From positions 363,401 through 427,400 of the forward strand of contig CAVWOV010000015.1 of the NCBI GenBank assembly GCA_963756715.1: 64,000 nucleotides of DNA, given 5' to 3'. Shown here piece after piece: positions 24,877 through 33,157 of this stretch. How positions within the stretch are numbered: the stretch's first letter is position 1; each line of letters opens with the position of its first letter. Source of the DNA: VAZQ01 sp963756715 (lineage in GTDB: Bacteria; Pseudomonadota; Alphaproteobacteria; Rhizobiales; Xanthobacteraceae). The translations under genes were made by a program, and so were the position numbers. The notes beneath the pieces are model-generated. The model had not been told where the DNA came from. It was given only the letters and a program-made list of their open reading frames with translations, and did no database searches.

Positions 24877-25542
24877 CTATCTGCGCCCGTCGCGCACCAT
24901 TGTGATGAAGCGCACCTGGTCATCCGGTGTGTCCCGGAAGCTGCCGGTGAACTGGGTGGTGATCGTCAAGGACCCGGGTTTCTCGACGCCGCGTACCGAC
25001 ATGCACATGTGCTCGGCTTCGAGCATGACCGCCACGCCGCGCGGATTCAAAACCTCCTCAAGGGCGGTCGCGATCTGCGAGGTCATGTGCTCCTGGGTCT
25101 GCAGGCGGCGCGCGTAAACATCGACCAGACGCGCAAGCTTGGAAAGTCCCACCACGCGGTCCACCGGCTTGTAGGCGATATGCGCCTTGCCGATAAACGG
25201 CATCATGTGGTGCTCGCAGTGTGAATTGAACGCGATGTCGCGCACCAGCACGAAATCGTCGTACTTGCCGATCTCGCTGAAGGTACGATCGAGCACGTCG
25301 GCCGGACATTCCCGATAGCCGCCATAAAGCTCGTCGTACGCGTCGATCACCCGACGGGGTGTATCGCGCAGCCCCTCACGGTCCGGATTGTCGCCGGCGT
25401 AGGCGATGAGCGTACGCACGGCCGCCAGCGCTTCTTCACGCGCCGGCTTCGGCACGACCGGCTCGGGGGCGGCCCTGACATGATCGGATAGCGTTGATTC
25501 GGGTGTTGGCGTCTTCGGCCAAGGCTTGACGACAGCGTCCAT
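24877..25542 (-). CDS. folE: GTP cyclohydrolase I
   Basis: 221-residue enzyme making 7,8-dihydroneopterin triphosphate from GTP for folate and related pterins. Zinc ligands are visible in NSHCEHHMMPFIGKAHIAY and AEHMCMSVRG, and the body RLQTQEHMTSQIATALEEVLNPRGVAVMLEA is typical. The start is set at MDAVVKPWPKTPTP (25542), where a normal N-terminus begins; the frame remains open to 25764 but that part resembles non-coding DNA. It is followed by hisI on the same strand after 72 bases. Confidence 0.96.
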   Translation of the reverse strand: MDAVVKPWPKTPTPESTLSDHVRAAPEPVVPKPAREEALAAVRTLIAYAGDNPDREGLRDTPRRVIDAYDELYGGYRECPADVLDRTFSEIGKYDDFVLVRDIAFNSHCEHHMMPFIGKAHIAYKPVDRVVGLSKLARLVDVYARRLQTQEHMTSQIATALEEVLNPRGVAVMLEAEHMCMSVRGVEKPGSLTITTQFTGSFRDTPDDQVRFITMVRDGRR

Positions 25543-25798
25543 CGCGGTCTCTCCGTTCGACCGGCCAAAATGGCCGGGGGTGTCACCGGGGCGGCCGCAT
25601 CGGCTTCTTACGCTTTGGGAGCATTGCACCCATGCGCAGCAACCGGACGCCGCATTCCCATCTATGTGGCTCTGCCCGATAGCAAAGCCGGCCCGGACAG
25701 TTACAAGTCTCCTGCTCGCACCGGCGGGCCAATGTCTATATATTCTCTTGTATTGGCGGTGCAATCAACCTGCCGCCCGGAATATCGGTTAGCCGTCT

Positions 25799-26251
25799 AT
25801 GTTGAACGACGTTTACAACACGCGAATCCTGGAGCTTGCGGGCAATATCCCGCGGCTGGGCCGGCTTGAGCATCCGGACGGCACCGCCACCGCTCACTCC
25901 AAGCTCTGCGGTTCGACTGTCACCGTCGACTTGAAAATGACCGGTGACACCGTCACCGATTTCGCCCACGACGTGAAAGCCTGCGCGCTTGGTCAAGCAT
26001 CCTCGTCGATCATGGCGCGCCACGTCGTCGGCGCGAAAGCCGATGACCTCAAGAAGCTGCGCGAGACCGTACGGCGCATGCTCAAGGAAAATGGCGCGCC
26101 ACCGTCCGGCGAATGGGCCGACATCGCCGTGCTCGAGCCGGTGCGCGATTACAAGGCGCGGCATGCGTCCACGCTGCTGACGTTCGACGCCGTCGCGGCC
26201 GCGATCGATCAGATCGAGACGAAGCGGCGCAACGGGGTCGCGGCGGAGTAA
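25799..26251 (+). CDS. IscU/NifU-like iron-sulfur cluster assembly scaffold
   Basis: 150 residues of the U-type scaffold fold. Two ligand cysteines are in place: Cys37 in SKLCGSTV and Cys62 in VKACALGQASSSIM. Where IscU has its third Cys (RxxCxxL-like motif near residue 106-123), this protein has ARHASTLLTFDA with no Cys. This variant is common beside folE in alphaproteobacteria, so it may be a specialised carrier rather than the housekeeping IscU. The gene is divergent from folE. Confidence 0.88.
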   Translation: MLNDVYNTRILELAGNIPRLGRLEHPDGTATAHSKLCGSTVTVDLKMTGDTVTDFAHDVKACALGQASSSIMARHVVGAKADDLKKLRETVRRMLKENGAPPSGEWADIAVLEPVRDYKARHASTLLTFDAVAAAIDQIETKRRNGVAAE

Positions 26252-26305
26252 ATATCGGGATTCTCCGGGTGCGGGATTGTAGAGCCGGATGAGCCAGGGA
26301 CGCCG

Positions 26306-26635
26306 ATGAAGCCCAGCCTCCCCGCCCTGCTTGTATTGGCTTATAGCGCCACCGGCCTGACCGGCTCTGCAAAGTCCGCGGATTGCGCAAGCGAGGCCGC
26401 AGCGCTCGGCAAGGAGCAAACCGATCTGCCGCGGCTCGAATTCAGCACGCCAGCCGACAAGCCGCCCTACTGCATTACGCTCGAGACACTCATGGCGTTT
26501 GCCGCACGCGTGAAAGCCCACGCTACGCATTGCCCGGATTCGGACTACGCACAGAAGTCGGCCGAGTGGGAGAAGACCCGCGCGAACTACAGCAGGCTTT
26601 TCAGCCGGTACCGCTGCCGGCGCACGCTGCGGTAG
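26306..26635 (+). CDS. Small exported protein, unknown function
   Basis: 109 residues starting MKPSLPALLVLAYSATGLTGSAKSA, a likely signal peptide, then a mature part with four cysteines (DCASE, PPYCIT, THCPD, YRCRR) that could form two disulfides in the periplasm. No known domain is recognised. It follows the scaffold gene by 54 bases on the same strand and converges with the ClpP-like gene. Confidence 0.65.
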   Translation: MKPSLPALLVLAYSATGLTGSAKSADCASEAAALGKEQTDLPRLEFSTPADKPPYCITLETLMAFAARVKAHATHCPDSDYAQKSAEWEKTRANYSRLFSRYRCRRTLR

Positions 26636-26642
26636 ATGCCGA

Positions 26643-27437
26643 TCAGCGCTGCGACGAGCTCGGCCGGCCGACAGTTGCTACCGAGCCCACCGACGCGGTC
26701 GGCGACCGCCGCGGAGGATCGGCGGTGAAGAGCGCCTCCACCGTGCTCAGCCGCATGCGCTCGACCTCAGCGGCGGAGAGCAGACGCAGGGGCTGCCAAG
26801 GCGGGACCTGCAAGGCCGCCTCCAGAAGCTCGTTGCTGCCGCCCATCTCGGCTGTGTATTGCGCAAGCCGGCCGATGTCGCGCTGAACGACGTTGAGCTC
26901 ATCGGCAGTATAGCTCAATTCCAGGGCGCGCTTGCGCTTCTTACCGAGCCAGATCTGATGGACCAGCACCTGCGCCTGGACCGGCACGTAACGACGTGTT
27001 CCGGCGAGCAGCAGGAACGCGCACATTGATTCACAATGGGAGTTGGGTGACAGCGTCGCATAGCGCACGCCGTCCGCGGATGGCGGCAGCGTGGCCGTGC
27101 GGCCCACAGTTGTCACCATGTCGAGCTGGCGAATGGCACGTCCAAGCGCCAGTGTGCCCAATACCGAACCGCCGTCGGAGTCGAGAACCAGAACCGCGTC
27201 GCGAACATTGTGATCCCGGGCGAATGCTTCAAATTCGCGCGACGTATCGCTGGTGACATAGCCCACGGCCGACACCCAGGTACGGCAAGCCGATCCGCAA
27301 ACCTGCGCTGGCCCTTCTTGCCGCCATTCGAAACGCATCGGCTGGGCGGCATTGTCATCCGCTGGCGCCGGTGGATCGGCAAGGACTTGCACCACCCCAC
27401 ACGCGAACATCAGTCCGGCTACGAAAAGTCGGAGCAT
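26643..27437 (-). CDS. Predicted periplasmic ClpP/crotonase-fold protein
   Basis: 264 residues with a signal peptide (MLRLFVAGLMFACGVVQVLA). The core VLVLDSDGGSVLGTLALGRAIRQLDMVTTVGR and SHCESMCAFLLLAGTRRYVPVQAQVLVHQIW matches the ClpP-like serine-protease fold. A putative nucleophilic Ser (CESMCAF) precedes the helix, and a His (LVHQIW) lies downstream. Related uncharacterised periplasmic proteins (COG3904 type) are frequent in Rhizobiales. Proteolytic activity is an inference from the fold. Confidence 0.75.
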   Translation of the reverse strand: MLRLFVAGLMFACGVVQVLADPPAPADDNAAQPMRFEWRQEGPAQVCGSACRTWVSAVGYVTSDTSREFEAFARDHNVRDAVLVLDSDGGSVLGTLALGRAIRQLDMVTTVGRTATLPPSADGVRYATLSPNSHCESMCAFLLLAGTRRYVPVQAQVLVHQIWLGKKRKRALELSYTADELNVVQRDIGRLAQYTAEMGGSNELLEAALQVPPWQPLRLLSAAEVERMRLSTVEALFTADPPRRSPTASVGSVATVGRPSSSQR

Positions 27438-27669
27438 GCTGACCCTCTTTGATGGCGCGGTTCGGGCGCTTCTTGCTGGCGCCGGTTGAAACGCGACTTA
27501 GTCCCACAGCTTGCATCTCGCTTTTAGATGTGGCGGCAACTCCGGTCCAGCCCCAAAAAGCAGCCCAGGGAACCCGAAATTGCCTGGAGTTGCATCGGGC
27601 AACAGCGCTCGCAAACTCGTTGCGGAATGCTACCTTGCGGTTGCGTCCGTTATTCGCGATGGGAGTTCC

Positions 27670-28032
27670 ATGAGCCACCCAAGCCGTGCGGGCATCATTT
27701 TGAAAGGCATTGGGCGCGGGCCGGAACTCGCCGCGCGGGGCTTGATTCGCGGCTACCGCTACACGCTGTCGGCGCTGGTCGGGTTCCATTGCCGCCACCT
27801 GCCAACCTGCTCGGCCTATGCGGACGAGGCGATCGGCCGGTTCGGCCTCTGGGCCGGGGGATGGATGACGCTGGCACGCCTGTGCCGCTGTCAGCCGTTT
27901 GGAACCTCCGGGCTCGACATCGTTCCGGTTACGCTGCGCACCGATTCGCGCTGGTATCTGCCGTGGCGCTACGCGCGATGGCGGGGAACCAACGCGCCCT
28001 CGGCGGAACTGACCGATTCCACTGCCCGCTGA
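27670..28032 (+). CDS. yidD: Membrane protein insertion efficiency factor YidD
   Basis: 120-residue small amphipathic protein that assists YidC/Sec insertion at the inner membrane. The hallmark CRHLPTCSAYADEAIGRFG, with two Cys, Pro and Tyr, follows LIRGYRYTLSALVGFH. ATG 27670 has GGGAG four bases upstream; an upstream extension to 27511 is open but unsupported. In many bacteria yidD sits in the rpmH-rnpA-yidC cluster, whereas here it is in the folE/thrS neighbourhood typical of Hyphomicrobiales. The C-terminal tail extends some 35 residues beyond the core. Confidence 0.95.
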   Translation: MSHPSRAGIILKGIGRGPELAARGLIRGYRYTLSALVGFHCRHLPTCSAYADEAIGRFGLWAGGWMTLARLCRCQPFGTSGLDIVPVTLRTDSRWYLPWRYARWRGTNAPSAELTDSTAR

Positions 28033-28105
28033 ATGCGGGTAGCTGAATGCGGGTAAGCGATTCGCCCACAACACGGCCCTGTCCTCTTTGATGGGGAGTT
28101 CACCC

Positions 28106-29233
28106 CTATCTTGATGCGTTCTCCAATCGCTCAAGGCGCCGCGATGCTTCGGTCGACCCCAATTCGACCGCCTTGCGATACCAGGTGCGGGCCTGATCGG
28201 CGTCAGCCCGCAATCCAAGGACGCCAAGTTCCGCTAGCCGGGTTTCGTCGAATGTCGCGCCGAGTGCGAGAGCGGCCGCTGCATTGCTGGCATTCGCCGC
28301 GCGCCGCAATAACAGGCGAGCCGACGCAATATCGCCGGTCTTTAGAAACTCCTGAGCGCGCTTCATGAGAGCGGCGATTTCTTCGGCATCGAGCGCCTGG
28401 TGTGCCGCTGGCTCATTTGTTTCGTGGCTCGGCGCGACGCCCGCCGCCGGCTGTTTCGCCATCCATTCCAGCATCACAAATTGGCTGTCCATCAGACGAT
28501 CATGGGCCGACCGCAAGTCGGCCTTCGCGTCCATGACCCCAACGAAGTCCGCCGGTGCGTATGCCATGACCCCGCCGAGATCGGCTGCCGACACGCGCCA
28601 GCCGGTGCGGCCGATAGGCATTCCGGCCGACAGCCTGGTCCCGTCCGCCAAGCCCTCGAGCAACAGGCTCTCGCCATTCGCTTTGCCTTCCAACGCAACG
28701 CCGAGCGCCAACGGCTCGTTGGCATAGCCACGCTGGCCTTCCACCACGAGCCGCGGCACGGCGGTCAACTGCGCCTGCTTCGGGGGTGAGGCCACCAGCA
28801 CCGCGGCAGCGGCGCCGGCACCCTTCTCCTGGCCAGGGTCGTGCGATGATGTCACGCCGCGCGACGTGATCCACGTAAAGCCGAAGGCACCGGCGCCTGC
28901 CAGCATGAACATCGCCAGGAGACGCGCGAGCCACGGCAGCCAAGGGCTACTGCGCATCCTGATCGGCGGCTCCGGCATGATCACCGGATCGAGTGAAAGC
29001 TGCCGCCTCAGCGCTTCGACCGCGATGTCACCCTCGAAGCGTGGCGGCAACGGCGACATTGGAGGCGGCTGGTTGCCACCGCCCCTTCCAGGCGCCAGCG
29101 GAGGTGAACTCGTGACGCGCGCCGATCCAGCGTCCCCGGGCGGGTGCTCCCGTGCCCATCGCGGCGCGTACAACAGCCCGTCTTCGACTTCGTCACGGCT
29201 TTGCTCTCTCCCCCGAATCGGAGCGCTCATCAA
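28106..29233 (-). CDS. Membrane-anchored protein with C-terminal Sel1/TPR-like repeats
   Basis: 375 residues. A Pro/Gly-rich cytoplasmic N-terminal region of about 95 residues is followed by one membrane helix (WLARLLAMFMLAGAGAFGFTWI). Next comes a periplasmic domain with an SH3-like or beta segment (PRLVVEGQRGYANEPLALGVALEG) and then helical repeats (AQEFLKTGDIASARLLLRRAANASNAAAALALGATFD and ADADQARTWYRKAVELGSTEASRRLERL). The repeats are of the Sel1 type and suggest protein binding. Similar proteins are known only as hypothetical. It lies downstream of the TAXI receptor gene and may be co-transcribed with it (72 bases apart). Confidence 0.72.
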   Translation of the reverse strand: MMSAPIRGREQSRDEVEDGLLYAPRWAREHPPGDAGSARVTSSPPLAPGRGGGNQPPPMSPLPPRFEGDIAVEALRRQLSLDPVIMPEPPIRMRSSPWLPWLARLLAMFMLAGAGAFGFTWITSRGVTSSHDPGQEKGAGAAAAVLVASPPKQAQLTAVPRLVVEGQRGYANEPLALGVALEGKANGESLLLEGLADGTRLSAGMPIGRTGWRVSAADLGGVMAYAPADFVGVMDAKADLRSAHDRLMDSQFVMLEWMAKQPAAGVAPSHETNEPAAHQALDAEEIAALMKRAQEFLKTGDIASARLLLRRAANASNAAAALALGATFDETRLAELGVLGLRADADQARTWYRKAVELGSTEASRRLERLENASR

Positions 29234-29305
29234 TCCCCCCTCCGCTCAACGTCCGCCGACGCATCCCCATGCGTCAGCTATCGCTGTTAATTGCAATCCT
29301 CCCCG

Positions 29306-30469
29306 TCAACGGCGCTCGCGCGATTGGCTCCATTTCAGGAATTCCTGAAACAGACGCTCGCGATCGTCTCCCGCTGCGGCGCCTGGACGCTTGGCGAGAA
29401 ATTCCTTGAAGTTTGCGGCCGTAGGCTGCGCGGGCGGACGATGCTGCCGCAGCCACTCGTCAGCACCGGCGAAGCGCGTCCATCCCGGCAATGTCGCCGC
29501 GAGGTTCGTCTCGCGCCATTTCGGATGGCGTGGCGGTTTCTGAAAATCGGCCAGCTTGGGAAAGAACTGCTGGACGAACTTGTCGATGCGCCGATAGCGA
29601 TCGCTTCCCTTCGGCCAGTTATACGCGATCATGACGGCACTGACCGCGACGGTTTCGATGCCGTCGCCCGGCGGCACCATGCCGGGATAATCTTTGTTGG
29701 TCAGCAGCGCGGGCAGATATTCATCCTGAAGCGGCTTGGCGTAGGGCAGCGGCAGAAATCGAAAGCCGTCGGATGCTTTTATTTTCGTCATGGCGGCCGC
29801 AGGTTTGCCGGCGATCAAGACGGTTGCTGCGATCTCCCCAGACTTGAGCCGTTCGACCGCGTCCGCCTGCCCCATGTTGACCTCTTCGGCCTTGATCTTG
29901 AGCCGGTCGAAAACGTCACGGGTCGAAAGCTGCGTTCCGCTGCCGATGTCGCTGAAATTGACCTTTTTGCCGGCGAGTTGCTCGATCAATTCGATGCCGG
30001 AATCGGCGCGCACGACGAGATGCATCTCCTCGTTGAACAGCTTGGCGATGTAGACGATCTTGTCGTCGATGCGGCCGATCGCGTTGCTGCGCCGAAGCGA
30101 GTTCAGCAGGATCGACTGCGTGATGCCGAGATCGACGCCCTTGAGAAATCGGACGTCGCGCAGGTTTTGGCCGCCGCCCTTGCCGATCACCGGCAGGACG
30201 CGGAAATTGTCGCCGTCGTCGAGGACGGTGGACAAATCGTAGGCGATCGACAAGTACGTCGCATTGAGATTGCCCGACACGATCGCAATCGTGTTGGCAT
30301 TGATCCGCTCACCGATGCTGCCGAGATTCGGTTTGTCCGGAACCGGCAGATTACCTCGTCGGGATTGCGCGCCGATAGGTGAGATGGAAAAGGCTACGGC
30401 GAAGACCGCCGTGACCAATACGCAAATCACCTGAAGTGGCCCCCACGGCCGCCGCAGTCCTTCCCCCAT
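29306..30469 (-). CDS. TAXI family TRAP transporter solute-binding protein
   Basis: 387 residues with an N-terminal membrane or signal segment (VICVLVTAVFAVAFSISPIGA). Motifs include IVSGNLNATYLSIAYDLSTVL, GGGQNLRDVRFLKGVDLGITQ, VNFSDIGSGTQLSTRDVFDRL, and the C-terminal EYLPALLTNKDYPGMVP. These fit the TAXI branch of TRAP-type receptors, whose ligands include glutamate and C4-dicarboxylates. No TRAP membrane subunits lie beside it. The C-terminal 40 residues (about RPGAAAGDDRERLFQEFLKW) extend beyond the usual core and are charged. ATG 30469 is the chosen start. Confidence 0.85.
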   Translation of the reverse strand: MGEGLRRPWGPLQVICVLVTAVFAVAFSISPIGAQSRRGNLPVPDKPNLGSIGERINANTIAIVSGNLNATYLSIAYDLSTVLDDGDNFRVLPVIGKGGGQNLRDVRFLKGVDLGITQSILLNSLRRSNAIGRIDDKIVYIAKLFNEEMHLVVRADSGIELIEQLAGKKVNFSDIGSGTQLSTRDVFDRLKIKAEEVNMGQADAVERLKSGEIAATVLIAGKPAAAMTKIKASDGFRFLPLPYAKPLQDEYLPALLTNKDYPGMVPPGDGIETVAVSAVMIAYNWPKGSDRYRRIDKFVQQFFPKLADFQKPPRHPKWRETNLAATLPGWTRFAGADEWLRQHRPPAQPTAANFKEFLAKRPGAAAGDDRERLFQEFLKWSQSRERR

Positions 30470-31126
30470 CCCTACCCCCGTCCTTGCGGCCGGGTCTCAC
30501 TCTACGCAACACACACAAATGAGCGTAGCAGACCCGACAGGTTGCCGACGCTTTCCGAATTCCGGCGTACGCGTTGAGCTCACATCGCCTCCTCGGAACC
30601 AATTAAAGTTTCGTTAGCGAATCTGTCGCCGATGTGATCCGAGTTTGATCATTGTGTGCGCGCTGCCCGCGATAGATCGCGCGGTAGCCTGATATGTGTG
30701 ACATCGTCTGCGATGAACGCGATGCTTCAGTATCGGTGCACAACGCATTGAAGTTCGTAGGACCGCAACACACCGGCGTGGCGGCGCGAACGTGAGGTCA
30801 CAGCAATCGCTCACTGCGCGCGCGGCTCACTCAACACTAAAAGCGCCGTCGTGGCCGGGCTCACGTCCCGATCTCACGGCAGAACTAAGGCCGATGCCTG
30901 CTTAGTCGACGACACTGTGCTGCCGGATCGCCGCTCCATCCGGGCCGCTCGTCGCACGCCGCGGTCAGCCCCGCTCCAACCCGACGGTGAAATCACGCTG
31001 GCGCAACAGGTTCGCGCAATGGACTAGCTGCGCTTGTTGCGCTCATCCGGTCGCGGCGCTAAAAGCCCTCCCCGAGTCCGCTTACCTGCATTCGTAGGCA
31101 GCGAGTGAGCAACAGGAGCTAAGACA
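30470..31126. other. Long intergenic region upstream of thrS
   Basis: About 650 bases between the divergent TAXI-receptor and thrS genes without a convincing coding frame; open frames here lack coding bias. It must hold both promoters and the thrS leader (AGGAG lies eight bases before the thrS ATG). I see no T-box, which would be unexpected in this group, and no tRNA. Confidence 0.45.
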
Positions 31127-33100
31127 ATGGTCGCGTTGACCTTTCCCGACGGCGCGCGTCGGGACTTTCCCACCGGCATCACCGGCCTCGACATCGCCAA
31201 GGGCATCTCGCCTTCGCTCGCCAAGCGCACGGTGGCGATGGCGCTCGACGGCACGCTCGCCGACCTTGCCGACCCGATCGAGCACGACGCCAAGATCGAG
31301 TTCATCTCGCGCGACGACCCGCGCGCCCTGGAGCTGATCCGCCACGACGCCGCGCATGTGCTGGCGGAGGCGGTGCAGACGCTGTGGCCTGGCACTCAAG
31401 TCACCATCGGACCGGTGATCGAGAACGGCTTCTACTACGACTTCTTCCGCAACCAGCCGTTCACGCCCGAGGACTTCGACGCCATCGAGAAGAAGATGCG
31501 CGAGATCATCGCACGCGACAAACCGTTCACCAAGGAAGTCTGGTCGCGCGACGAGACCAAGAAGGTGTTCCGCGACAAGGGCGAGTTGTTCAAGGTCGAG
31601 CTGGTCGACGCCATCCCGGCGGATCAGCAGATCAAGATCTACAAGCAGGGCGACTGGTTCGACCTCTGCCGTGGCCCGCACATGACCTCCACCGGTAAGG
31701 TCGGCAACGCCTTCAAGCTGATGCGGGTGGCAGGCGCCTACTGGCGCGGCGATTCCAACAACCCGATGCTGTCGCGCATCTACGGCACCGCCTTCGCCAA
31801 GCAGGACGAGCTCGACACTTATCTGAAGAACATGGAGGAAGCCGAGAAGCGCGACCACCGCAAGCTCGGGCGCGAGATGGACCTGTTCCACTTCCAGGAA
31901 GAGGGCCCCGGCACGGTGTTCTGGCATGCTCATGGCTGGACCATCTTCCAGGAGATCGTCGCCTACATGCGCCGGCGGCTGAAGGGCGATTACCGCGAGG
32001 TGAACGCGCCGCAGCTCCTCGACAAGTCGCTGTGGGAGACCTCGGGCCACTGGCAGTGGTTCCGCGAGAACATGTTCCAAGCGACGTCAGCGGGCGACGA
32101 CACCGAGGACGAGCGGGTGTTCGCCATCAAGCCGATGAACTGCCCGGGCCACATTCAGATCTTCAAGCACGGCCTGCGCTCCTACCGCGAACTGCCGCTG
32201 CGGATGGCGGAGTTCGGCATGGTCCACCGCTACGAACCGTCGGGCGCGCTGCACGGCCTGCTGCGGGTGCGAGCCTTCACCCAGGACGATGCGCACGTCT
32301 TCTGCACCGAGGAGCAGATGGCCGAGGAGTGCCTGAAGATCAACGACCTGATCCTGACGACCTACCAGGACTTCGGCTTCACCGGCGATCTCACCGTCAA
32401 GCTCTCGACCCGGCCGGAAAAGCGTGTCGGCTCCGAGGCGGCGTGGGATCATGCCGAAGGCATCATGCAGGATGTGCTCAAGCAGATCGAATCCCGCAGC
32501 CACAACCAGAAGATCAAGACCGCGATCAATCCGGGCGAAGGCGCGTTCTACGGACCGAAGTTCGAGTACGTGCTGCGCGATGCCATCGGCCGCGACTGGC
32601 AGTGCGGCACCACGCAGGTCGACTTCAACCTGCCGGAGCGGTTCGACGCCTTCTACATCGCGGCCGACGGCCAGCGGAAGACGCCGGTCATGATCCACCG
32701 CGCGATCTGCGGCTCGATGGAGCGGTTCCTCGGCGTCGTGCTGGAGCACTATGCGGGCCATCTGCCGCTGTGGCTGTCGCCGGTGCAGGCGGTGGTCGCC
32801 ACCATCACGTCGGACGCCGACGACTATGCCCGCGAGGTCACCGCGATGGCGACGCGCATGGGGCTTCGGGTCGAGAGCGACCTGCGCAACGAGAAGATCA
32901 ACTACAAGGTCCGCGAGCACTCGCTCGCCAAGGTGCCGGCGCTCCTCGTGGTCGGCCGCAAGGAAGCAGCCGAGCGGCTCGTCTCGATTCGCCGGCTCGG
33001 CAAGGAGGGCCAGACGGTGATGCCGCTCGATCAGGCGCTGGCAGCGCTGGCCGACGAGGCCATGCCGCCGGACGTGCGGCGGATGAAGCAGACGGCGTGA
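31127..33100 (+). CDS. thrS: Threonyl-tRNA synthetase
   Basis: 657-residue class II aminoacyl-tRNA synthetase. The N-terminal TGS domain (MVALTFPDGARRDFPTGITGLDIAKGIS) leads into the editing domain (HDAAHVLAEAVQTLWP, with the HxxxH metal-like motif). The catalytic core has zinc Cys in MNCPGHIQIFKHGLRSYRELPLRMAEFG, motif 2 VRAFTQDDAHVFC, and motif 3 HRAICGSMERFLGVVLEHYAG. The anticodon-binding domain ends the protein. The length is normal and the frame intact, which contrasts with the damaged gene just downstream. AGGAG precedes the ATG. Confidence 0.98.
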   Translation: MVALTFPDGARRDFPTGITGLDIAKGISPSLAKRTVAMALDGTLADLADPIEHDAKIEFISRDDPRALELIRHDAAHVLAEAVQTLWPGTQVTIGPVIENGFYYDFFRNQPFTPEDFDAIEKKMREIIARDKPFTKEVWSRDETKKVFRDKGELFKVELVDAIPADQQIKIYKQGDWFDLCRGPHMTSTGKVGNAFKLMRVAGAYWRGDSNNPMLSRIYGTAFAKQDELDTYLKNMEEAEKRDHRKLGREMDLFHFQEEGPGTVFWHAHGWTIFQEIVAYMRRRLKGDYREVNAPQLLDKSLWETSGHWQWFRENMFQATSAGDDTEDERVFAIKPMNCPGHIQIFKHGLRSYRELPLRMAEFGMVHRYEPSGALHGLLRVRAFTQDDAHVFCTEEQMAEECLKINDLILTTYQDFGFTGDLTVKLSTRPEKRVGSEAAWDHAEGIMQDVLKQIESRSHNQKIKTAINPGEGAFYGPKFEYVLRDAIGRDWQCGTTQVDFNLPERFDAFYIAADGQRKTPVMIHRAICGSMERFLGVVLEHYAGHLPLWLSPVQAVVATITSDADDYAREVTAMATRMGLRVESDLRNEKINYKVREHSLAKVPALLVVGRKEAAERLVSIRRLGKEGQTVMPLDQALAALADEAMPPDVRRMKQTA

Positions 33101-33157
33101 AGGCAGTTGCCTGCGGCGCAAGGTTCTCGGTGACGCAGCGGAGGCGCGCCCGCTAAG

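Noticed and set aside
30470..31126. T-box or other tRNA-sensing leader upstream of thrS
   Set aside because: No conserved T-box sequence or specifier stem was seen, and such leaders are not expected in alphaproteobacteria.
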